The position numbers and the translations under genes are program-made. The notes under the pieces were generated by a model. It saw nothing but the letters and a program-made list of their open reading frames with translations, had not been told where the DNA came from and did no database searches. From Deltaproteobacteria bacterium (lineage in GTDB: Bacteria > Desulfobacterota > Desulfarculia > Adiutricales > Adiutricaceae), in NCBI GenBank assembly GCA_031257955.1, contig JAIRNQ010000274.1:1-5324 (forward strand): a DNA stretch of 5,324 bases, written 5' to 3'. Positions 1 to 4,472 of the stretch are shown here, piece after piece. Within the stretch, counting starts at the first letter, position 1. Every line of letters starts with the position of its first letter.

Positions 1-171
1 CCCAGAGGTGGACCCTGGCGATGAGTGCCCTTGCCCCGAGGGCGGCTACCGAGCCCGAGGGCCTTGGCCCAGTGGGACAGTAACCTCCGAGGGCATGGGC
101 GAGGCGCGAACATAACTTCCCTTAGCTCCGCCGAGGGCCAGTAAATGGCCCAAAACAGTCCCGCCGCCATG
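1..171. other. Left-edge region with no assignable gene; four CCGAGGGC octamers
   Basis: No complete gene is visible here. One + frame is open from the left edge to a TAA at 113-115; it could be the last 37 codons of an upstream gene, but the residues (Gly, Pro and Arg rich, with a CPCPEGG stretch) match no family I know. On the - strand an ATG at 113 opens a frame that runs off the left edge, preceded by a purine-rich AAGGGAAG, so a divergent gene is also possible. The octamer CCGAGGGC occurs four times, at 36, 55, 87 and 131, unevenly spaced. I cannot decide between gene end, divergent gene start and spacer. Confidence 0.3.
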
Positions 172-180
172 TGCTATAAT
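172..180 (+). promoter_or_regulatory. Extended -10 promoter for the lipoprotein gene
   Basis: The sequence TGCTATAAT is a consensus TATAAT (175-180) with the TGn extension that lets sigma-70-type polymerase tolerate a poor -35. At 17-bp spacing the -35 position reads AAAACA (152-157), matching only the last three consensus bases. Transcription would start near 187 and give a leader of about 90 nt. It is the best sigma-70-like promoter match in the window, but there is no experimental support. Confidence 0.55.
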
Positions 181-236
181 GCGCATTCAAGAGCTGTCAA
201 ACGCCAAAAATGCGATCAATTCGAAGCCTTACATAA

Positions 237-273
237 CGCCTGCGGGAAAAAGCTTCCCGCGGCGGGGGTGATC
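237..273 (+). promoter_or_regulatory. Leader hairpin abutting a strong Shine-Dalgarno sequence
   Basis: GCGGGAA (242-248) pairs perfectly with TTCCCGC (254-260) around the loop AAAGC. The stem is extended by CGCC (237-240) with GGCG (261-264), leaving T241 bulged, for 11 pairs in all. The helix ends at the start of GGGGGTGATC (264-273), whose GGTGATC matches the anti-Shine-Dalgarno tail and precedes the ATG at 276. No U-tract follows, so it is not an ordinary intrinsic terminator. Its position suggests an effect on ribosome access or mRNA stability; that role is inference. Confidence 0.5.
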
Positions 274-275
274 CT

Positions 276-875
276 ATGCCAGAAAGACAAAGGCCACGCG
301 GTCGGGGGCCGGAATGGTCGGCTCGGTGGATTATGGCCGCGATTTTGTTTGTCGGGCCGCTTTTGGCCGGCTGCCAAACGGTCGGCGGGCTTGGCCGGGT
401 GGGAGAGGACGATCCGGGGGAGGTTTCCTGGGAACTTCGGGCCGACTGGGCCGAGAGGGTTCTGGCCGAGGTTACGGAAAAATACCCGGCCACGGAAACT
501 CGTCTTTTCTTTACCGCCCGACCCAGGCTATCCAAGCTAAGGTACCACTACTGGACGGAGAAAAGTTACATAGGTTTGGCCGGTTTGGCTGTGGTTAGAA
601 GCTTTGAGGAAGGAGGTTTGTTTGGCGGGGAATCTGGACCCTGGCAAGTGGTCTACGTTTTGGATCCCTATGGCCAGGTTGAGTTTCTGTCGGGCCGACT
701 GGAGTGGATTGAGGTTACCCCACCCCTTTACGCCCTGGAAACGATAGACGAGACCGGTCGCTCGGCTATCAGGCTGGCCAGGCCGGTAGATCTGGACGCC
801 CAGACAGAAGGGGAGTTAACAAAGTTCATGTCCACACCTTTTAAAGATTTAACGGAGATTTATAATAATCCTTAA
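276..875 (+). CDS. Predicted outer-membrane lipoprotein of unknown function
   Basis: The gene encodes 199 residues. The N-terminus is a lipoprotein signal: an Arg-rich n-region (R5, R7, R9, R17), a hydrophobic stretch at about 18-30, and the lipobox L30-A31-G32-C33, so signal peptidase II should cleave before Cys33. Residue +2 is Gln rather than Asp, which by the E. coli rule favours the outer membrane. The ATG at 276 is preferred because GGGGGTGATC lies just upstream; an in-frame ATG at 333 would leave a very short signal without positive charge. The mature part, about 167 residues, has an acidic start, an aromatic-rich middle (LRYHYWTEKSYIG near 90-102) and several likely beta strands (WQVVYVLDPYG, then LEWIEV). 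I recognise no family. It is probably transcribed alone from the promoter at 172-180, since an AT-rich spacer follows. The lipoprotein call is firm; the function is unknown. Confidence 0.85.
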   Translation: MPERQRPRGRGPEWSARWIMAAILFVGPLLAGCQTVGGLGRVGEDDPGEVSWELRADWAERVLAEVTEKYPATETRLFFTARPRLSKLRYHYWTEKSYIGLAGLAVVRSFEEGGLFGGESGPWQVVYVLDPYGQVEFLSGRLEWIEVTPPLYALETIDETGRSAIRLARPVDLDAQTEGELTKFMSTPFKDLTEIYNNP

Positions 876-895
876 AGGGTGTTGCTAATATTTAG

Positions 896-937
896 TAGTT
901 AAAATCTAAAATTCAATAAAATTTTGTTATTTAACTA
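896..937. promoter_or_regulatory. AT-rich imperfect palindrome between the lipoprotein and small-protein genes
   Basis: TAGTTAAA (896-903) is the exact inverse of TTTAACTA (930-937). Inside it, AAAATT (908-913) pairs with AATTTT (920-925) around CAATAA, with four unpaired bases on each side. This gives 14 pairs in 42 bp. It lies 21 bp after a stop codon in very AT-rich DNA, where such dyads arise easily by chance. It could be an operator or a weak bidirectional transcription stop. Confidence 0.3.
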
Positions 938-950
938 AAATAAATATAGT
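924..950 (+). promoter_or_regulatory. Candidate promoter for the small acidic protein gene
   Basis: TTGTTA (924-929, four of six consensus -35 bases) and TATAGT (945-950, five of six -10 bases) are separated by a rather short 15 bp. The candidate overlaps the right arm of the palindrome at 896-937, which would suit a repressor site. A small hairpin, GCTAG-ATG-CTAGC (959-971), lies between it and the ribosome-binding site. The region is AT-rich, so chance matches are likely. Confidence 0.3.
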
Positions 951-988
951 CAAAGCTGGCTAGATGCTAGCTAAAAGAGGTAATGATA

Positions 989-1273
989 ATGGCAGATTCA
1001 AGTTTTGACCTAAACTCCATTACCCAGGAGGAAGCCCGAAACGCCTTGGCCGACCCGGTAAAAGGTTCCCTTAGGGTCCTTAAGACCCTGGGTAAGCTTA
1101 GGGATCAATATGCGGCACAACTGGCTACCGGAGTCATAGTCCTTGAGGCCGCTAGCGAAGTTGAACAGGTGGCGGCCGAAGCTGCCCTGAAAGACTACGC
1201 CGCCGCGTTGGAGGAGGACGGTGAAGCTCCGCCCAGAGTCACCATTATCAGGCCGAGACCCGCTTTCAAGTAA
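989..1273 (+). CDS. Small acidic protein of unknown function
   Basis: This is a 94-residue soluble protein with no signal peptide or membrane segment. Two in-frame ATGs lie close together at 983 and 989. AGAGG at 976-980 is only 2 nt from the first but 8 nt from the second, so 989 is the better start; starting at 983 would add only Met-Ile. Residues about 8-90 look mostly helical: an Ala/Glu-rich N-terminal part, LRVLKTLGKLRDQYAAQL in the middle, then an acidic helix (VEQVAAEAALKDYAAALEEDGE). The last residues are basic and Pro/Arg rich (PPRVTIIRPRPAFK). Codon use resembles the neighbouring genes, supporting a real gene. I recognise no family. It is separated from the lipoprotein gene by 113 bp and from cvpA by nearly 950 bp, so it is probably its own transcription unit. 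Confidence 0.7.
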   Translation: MADSSFDLNSITQEEARNALADPVKGSLRVLKTLGKLRDQYAAQLATGVIVLEAASEVEQVAAEAALKDYAAALEEDGEAPPRVTIIRPRPAFK

Positions 1274-1279
1274 GCGGGT
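1258..1279 (+). terminator. Perfect 8-bp hairpin straddling the stop codon of the small gene
   Basis: ACCCGCTT (1258-1265) pairs exactly with AAGCGGGT (1272-1279) around the 6-nt loop TCAAGT. The TAA stop (1271-1273) spans the loop end and the start of the 3' arm. There is no run of T after it (GCCCACTG follows), so intrinsic termination is not supported in the usual form. Protection of the mRNA 3' end or attenuation of readthrough fits equally well. Confidence 0.35.
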
Positions 1280-1470
1280 GCCCACTGAGGGACATGCGGG
1301 GCTCTAATCCTCCAAACGTTCGGGTAAAATTTTCAAGCGTTTTCCGTAATGTTTATGGATGGTACCAATATAATATTAAGATGTATCTCTGACGGTTGGG
1401 GATTAGCTAGTAATCATTGCATTGTTCGCGATCGGTTATCGGATAGTTCTCGGGCGGTTACGGCGTTAGG

Positions 1471-1486
1471 TCGGGCTACGGCCCGG
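1471..1486 (+). other. Short hairpin with a C(UACG)G tetraloop
   Basis: CGGGC (1472-1476) pairs with GCCCG (1481-1485) around TACG, closed by C-G; T1471 and G1486 add a possible G-U pair. C(UNCG)G loops are unusually stable and common in structured RNAs. A smaller hairpin, TTCC-CATT-GGAA (1490-1501), follows at once. If transcribed, this part of the spacer would fold locally, but nothing shows that it is transcribed. Confidence 0.3.
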
Positions 1487-1833
1487 GCGTTCCCATTGGA
1501 AGGAAAGATTGGCCAACGGATACGAAAGAATTCCCGGGTCCTCGAAATTTGCGCCAATGGACCTGTGGGTAACGGATTGTTACTATACGCATCGAGCCAA
1601 CGTTAACGGAAAGATAATTGTCCGGCAATCAGCCCGTATTCTGGATTGATTCCCTTTGATTTCCAAAGAATCCCAATAAGCCTCAAAAAACACTGGCCCT
1701 AGGTTCAAGGACGTGATTGTAGGGTTGGCTAAATAAGTTAAGTATAAACTCAATTTGATTTCCCTGTCCCGGTATGCTATTTTAATTGGATTTTAATGCT
1801 CGCCGCCGAGCTTTAGCCCCACTGGATCGACTT

Positions 1834-1935
1834 GGAGCGGATAGTTTCGGACCGAAAGGGCATAAATCGGGCTTGATTTGGATCGAAGTGGTCCAGTTTG
1901 GACTTAGTTAGGAGCGGATAGGTACGGAGCGGATA
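1834..1935. repeat. Three copies of GGAGCGGATA
   Basis: The exact 10-mer GGAGCGGATA occurs at 1834-1843, 1911-1920 and 1926-1935. The last two are nearly in tandem with a 15-bp period. Related GGATCGA or GGATCGG words lie between and after them (near 1824, 1880 and 1957). This looks like slippage-prone low-complexity spacer, although repeated protein-binding sites are possible. Confidence 0.45.
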
Positions 1936-2022
1936 AGGTCTGCAAGGTTCTGCTCGGATCGGGCTGGGCCCTTGGCCTCGGGCTAATTTGGCTGTGCGGG
2001 CTGGAGGGTGCCGAAGGCGGTC

Positions 2023-2149
2023 CATTGGGGTCTCCCAAGAGGTCTCCCTTAAGGGCCTATCATTGTTGCCTTGCGTAGGGGCTTTACATTGGGGCCTGAA
2101 ATAGGCGCCTAGCCTAGGAGCCTCACTTTGAGGCCTTTCATTGAGGCTT
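2023..2149. repeat. Degenerate CATTGRGGCCT repeats upstream of cvpA
   Basis: Related words are CATTGGGGTCT (2023), CATTGTTGCCT (2061), CATTGGGGCCT (2087), TTTGAGGCCT (2126) and CATTGAGGCTT (2139), at irregular spacing. Among them are a tandem GGTCTCCC pair (2029 and 2041, period 12) and the perfect palindrome CCCTTAAGGG (2046-2055). The series ends about 20 bp before the candidate cvpA promoter. It is either eroded repetitive DNA or a cluster of weak binding sites. Confidence 0.4.
2103..2123. promoter_or_regulatory. 21-bp near-perfect palindrome upstream of cvpA
   Basis: The arms AGGC-G-CCTAG and CTAGG-A-GCCT are symmetric about C2113, with a single mismatched pair (G2107 and A2119), giving nine matching pairs. 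The one-base centre makes an RNA hairpin unlikely in this register, so a DNA-level operator for a dimeric regulator is the more natural reading. It ends 45 bp before the candidate -35 element at 2168. No regulator is identified. Confidence 0.3.
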
Positions 2150-2167
2150 TCAACTGGCTGTCGGGGC

Positions 2168-2196
2168 TTGGCCACGGCGATTGGTTTTTTAATAAT
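2168..2196 (+). promoter_or_regulatory. Candidate promoter of the cvpA-mazG operon
   Basis: TTGGCC (2168-2173, four of six) and AATAAT (2191-2196, five of six) are separated by exactly 17 bp. Transcription would begin near 2203, giving a short leader that contains the GGAG ribosome-binding site at 2210-2213. The spacer holds a T-run. It is plausible by position and spacing but unproven. Confidence 0.4.
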
Positions 2197-2219
2197 AGAC
2201 GCGGTTTTTGGAGTAACAG

Positions 2220-3065
2220 ATGAGCGCCCTTGACATCGCGATTTGCGTAATCCTGGCCTATTTCCTGATTAGGGGAATCTTTAGGGGCCTTATTAAAGAA
2301 GTCGTGGGCATCTTGGGTCTGTTCGTCGCGTTTTGGGCAGCCAACGTCTACTGGAAGGCAGGGGCCGATCAACTTACCCCGATTATAGACAGCGCCACCT
2401 ATCGTGGCGTTCTGAGTTTCGTGGTCATTTACCTGATTGTTTATTTCTTGATTGGCCTCATGTCGGTTTTCGTCGATAAAATCGTCAAGATTACCATAAC
2501 CCCGGTAAGTAGCGGCCTGGCCGGGGCCGGGCTGGGACTTTTCAAAGGTGCCGCCCTCTGCGTTATCGTGCTGGCCGCCTCCACCGCCTTCCTAAAACCC
2601 ACCCACACATTTTATACAGACTCCTGGGCTTGGCCAAAGGCCAAGCCGCTCTGCGAGAAGGTAAAAGAATGGATGCCGGAGACGTTGCGAGGTTTGATAA
2701 ACTCAAGCCCCATCCTTTCGGGTTTGTTGGATCCGCCCCCCAGGACAAGCCAACCGGCCCGTACCGCCCAAAAACCGCCGGCCACGGCTACCCCGTCCGC
2801 CCCGACCGGAAGAGGGACCCCGAGATCGGCGCCAATCGACTTTCAGAGCTTGGTTAAGATGGTTAACGACAACCCGACCCTGGTTAACCCGGCCTGGATT
2901 GAGAGGATCAAGACCCTGACCCCGGAAATGTTCAACGCCGATCTGGTTAATGCCTTTATCCGGGAAAACCCCAATCTCTTCTCGACCTTCGATCCCGGCC
3001 CTGCCCAACAGGGCACCGCCCCGGCCCAAAGCCAGCCCTCCTGGCCCACCCCGGCCAGAGAATGA
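2220..3065 (+). CDS. cvpA: CvpA family inner-membrane protein with an extra C-terminal module
   Basis: The protein has 281 residues. Residues 1-125 form a CvpA domain with four hydrophobic segments at about 4-21, 28-44, 63-85 and 100-124. The family-typical RGxxRG turn follows the first segment (R18-G19-I-F-R22-G23), and the Gly-rich start of the fourth (GLAGAGLGLFKG) is also characteristic. CvpA proteins are known for colicin V production and envelope homeostasis in E. coli; the molecular activity is unclear. Residues 171-205 are a Pro/Thr/Ala/Arg-rich linker. Residues 206-258 form a helical module with two Asn-Pro motifs (NDNPTL, RENPNL) that I do not recognise; family members of about 160-200 residues usually lack it. 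GGAG at 2210-2213 lies 6 nt before the ATG. The gene overlaps mazG by four bases, implying one transcript and coupled translation. The family call is firm; the role in this organism is open. Confidence 0.88.
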   Translation: MSALDIAICVILAYFLIRGIFRGLIKEVVGILGLFVAFWAANVYWKAGADQLTPIIDSATYRGVLSFVVIYLIVYFLIGLMSVFVDKIVKITITPVSSGLAGAGLGLFKGAALCVIVLAASTAFLKPTHTFYTDSWAWPKAKPLCEKVKEWMPETLRGLINSSPILSGLLDPPPRTSQPARTAQKPPATATPSAPTGRGTPRSAPIDFQSLVKMVNDNPTLVNPAWIERIKTLTPEMFNADLVNAFIRENPNLFSTFDPGPAQQGTAPAQSQPSWPTPARE

Positions 3066-4315
3066 GAGGCCAGTCTTTGGAGAGTAAAACCCCAAAGCCC
3101 AAGGCCGCCGCCGGCCCGCTGGGGCCAGCGGCGGAAAGGCCAAGCCGGGAAACTAAAACTCCCAAGGCCGGGGCAAAAGTCTCGGCCAAAACTTCGCCGG
3201 CCGGAACCAAAACCTCGGCTAAACTCCCCCCGGCCGGGCCCAGCCGGGACGCCCAAGCCGCCTTGGGTCGGTTGGAGGTCATGATAGACGGCCTCTTGGA
3301 CCCGGTGGTGGGTTGTCCCTGGGATAGAAAACAGACAACCAAAACCATCACCGAGGATCTGTTGGAGGAAGTTTACGAACTCAGAGAGGCTTTAAACGAA
3401 GACAAAGCCGCCGATATCTTGGAAGAGGCCGGAGATTTGGCCTTTCTTTTGGCCTTTTTGGGGAGGTTAACCACCAAGGCCTTTGGCTTTGGGCTGAAAG
3501 ACATTTTTGACGCCGCCACCGACAAGATGGTTACCAGACACCCCCACGTCTTCGGCGATGACCAGCCGATCAAAGACATGGAAACCTTTTGGAAGAAGTG
3601 GCACCAAATGAAACGGCAAGCCAAGCCCAAGAGCGGTGTCTTGGATTCTGTCCCCACCGGCCTTCCGGCCTTGACCCGTTGCCATCGCTTGGCCCAGAAG
3701 GCCGGTCGCTCGGGCTTTGATTTTCCTGCCGCCGAAAACGTCCGCCAGGCCATCGATTCCGAACTCAGGGAACTGGATAGGGAAATTAAGGGGGGCAAAA
3801 CCGAGGATCCCGCCGAAAGGGAGCGCCAAGCCCACGAATTGGGTGACGTTTTAGCCTCGGTGGCCAACTTGGCGCGTCTTTTGGGCTTTTCGGCCGAAAA
3901 ATGCCTCGATGCCCACAATCGCCGCTTCGTCAATCGCTTTCGGCACATGGAAGAGAGCCTCCGCCAAGAGGGGCTAAGACCCGAAGAGGCCGGGATGGAA
4001 AAGCTCGACCAGCTTTGGGAGCGGGCTAAAAGGGCCCTGGCCGACAAAGAATCCCCAAGCAAAGGTGCGGGGGCCAAAAGCCAAATCCCAAAGGCGCCAG
4101 AGGTTCAAAAGGTCCCAGGGGGCCCAGGGGCCCCAGGGCCCCCAAAAGTCTCAAAAGCTACGAGGGTTACAAAGGTTTCTGGGGTACCAGGGTCCCCAAA
4201 AGCCTCAAAAGCTACGAGGGCTACAAAGGTCCCAGGGACCCCAGGGTCCCCAAAAGCTCCAAAGGCTACAAGGGTTCCAAAGGTTCCAAGGGCCTCGAAA
4301 GGCCGTGAAGGCTAA
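3062..4315 (+). CDS. mazG: Nucleoside triphosphate pyrophosphohydrolase MazG with low-complexity extensions
   Basis: MazG hydrolyses NTPs to NMP and pyrophosphate, cleaning nucleotide pools and in E. coli modulating ppGpp-linked survival. This copy has both tandem MazG domains. The first (about 65-195) has GCPWD (C85-D88), E102-E103-x-x-E106, E122-x-x-D125 and RHPHVFGD. The second (about 200-330) has LPALTR, GFDF, S233-E234-x-x-E237, E259-L-G-D262 and HNRRFVNRF. In E. coli the C-terminal domain is the active one; its metal-binding acidic residues are matched here by E234, E237, E259 and D262, while the first Glu of EExxE is Ser233. The protein is 417 residues against about 260 for E. coli MazG. 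The excess is a Lys/Pro/Ala-rich N-terminal extension (1-62) and a repeat tail (343-417), both basic and probably disordered. The ATG at 3062 is supported by the ATGA overlap with cvpA; no strong ribosome-binding site is visible, consistent with coupling. Confidence 0.93.
   Translation: MRGQSLESKTPKPKAAAGPLGPAAERPSRETKTPKAGAKVSAKTSPAGTKTSAKLPPAGPSRDAQAALGRLEVMIDGLLDPVVGCPWDRKQTTKTITEDLLEEVYELREALNEDKAADILEEAGDLAFLLAFLGRLTTKAFGFGLKDIFDAATDKMVTRHPHVFGDDQPIKDMETFWKKWHQMKRQAKPKSGVLDSVPTGLPALTRCHRLAQKAGRSGFDFPAAENVRQAIDSELRELDREIKGGKTEDPAERERQAHELGDVLASVANLARLLGFSAEKCLDAHNRRFVNRFRHMEESLRQEGLRPEEAGMEKLDQLWERAKRALADKESPSKGAGAKSQIPKAPEVQKVPGGPGAPGPPKVSKATRVTKVSGVPGSPKASKATRATKVPGTPGSPKAPKATRVPKVPRASKGREG
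4088..4303 (+). repeat. Four 54-bp tandem repeats encoding the MazG tail
   Basis: Units start at 4088, 4142, 4196 and 4250, each exactly 54 bp (18 codons). Units 2 and 3 are closest to each other, unit 4 is diverged, and unit 1 is the most diverged. Within units there is a 9-bp rhythm encoding tripeptides of the form (Pro/Ser/Thr)-(Lys/Arg)-(Ala/Val), alternating with Gly-Pro steps such as GGPGAPGP. Period and sub-period are multiples of three, so copy changes keep the frame. The product resembles histone H1-like basic tails and collagen-like stretches in composition only. Confidence 0.85.
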
Positions 4316-4354
4316 GCTCTAGGGGAGAGGGGAACGGTCACAATTTCGTCAATG

Positions 4355-4383
4355 TTGTCGCTAACCTTTCATCAATATTTAAT
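4355..4383 (+). promoter_or_regulatory. Candidate rimO promoter in an AT-rich spacer
   Basis: TTGTCG (4355-4360, four of six) and TTTAAT (4378-4383, five of six) are separated by 17 bp. The start point would be near 4390 with a leader of about 80 nt. A second possible -10, TATACT (4428-4433), lacks a good -35. The word TGAAGTTA is repeated at 4392 and 4422, 30 bp apart. The spacer 4316-4472 is much more AT-rich than the flanking genes, and no intrinsic terminator for mazG was found in it. Confidence 0.4.
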
Positions 4384-4472
4384 TAAAGAACTGAAGTTAA
4401 TGTAATTTTTATCCTTTATTATGAAGTTATACTTTTTAAGTAATTTAATGTTTGAAAAATCTACAATTTTGT

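Larger units (their letters stand above)
1274..2219. other. Gene-poor spacer of about 950 bp with structured and repetitive segments
   Basis: No convincing protein gene is present. The best + frame (1349-1606, 85 codons) lacks a ribosome-binding site and recognisable domains. The - frame at 1813-2175 starts at a GTG with no Shine-Dalgarno sequence and is Pro/Arg rich, as expected for chance openness in GC-rich DNA. The first part (1380-1620) is CG-dinucleotide rich and contains small hairpins, including a UNCG-type one. The middle (1620-1800) is AT-richer with no clear signal. The last part (1800-2160) is made of short degenerate repeats and palindromes. It may be a decayed gene, an unidentified RNA, or repetitive spacer; no tRNA, rRNA, tmRNA, SRP RNA or RNase P signature was seen. 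Confidence 0.5.

Noticed and set aside
896..937. AT-rich palindrome read as an intrinsic terminator for the lipoprotein gene
   Set aside because: The stem is almost entirely A-T with internal mismatches and no GC-rich core followed by a T-run, so termination is not supported.
1404..1540. GCTAGTAATC (1408-1417) and a later TTCCCGGGTCCT resemble words from the 3' part of 16S rRNA
   Set aside because: Only isolated short matches are present; the sequence between and around them, including the ACACACCGCCCG region, does not align, so no rRNA fragment is supported.
1349..1606. 85-codon + strand frame in the spacer
   Set aside because: There is no ribosome-binding site, no recognisable domain, and codon use differs from the neighbouring genes.
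1813..2175. 120-codon - strand frame in the spacer upstream of cvpA
   Set aside because: It starts at GTG with no Shine-Dalgarno sequence, has Pro/Arg-rich random composition, and lies over degenerate repeats.
3373..4077. Long open frame of 234 codons on the - strand, antisense to mazG
   Set aside because: It mirrors the mazG codons in GC-rich DNA, is Ser/Leu/Ala biased with no known domain, and the + strand frame has full MazG motifs.
4065..4322. Second + strand frame across the MazG repeat tail, Gln/Gly/Pro rich
   Set aside because: It is open only because the repeat period is a multiple of three; the MazG frame is continuous with the conserved domains.
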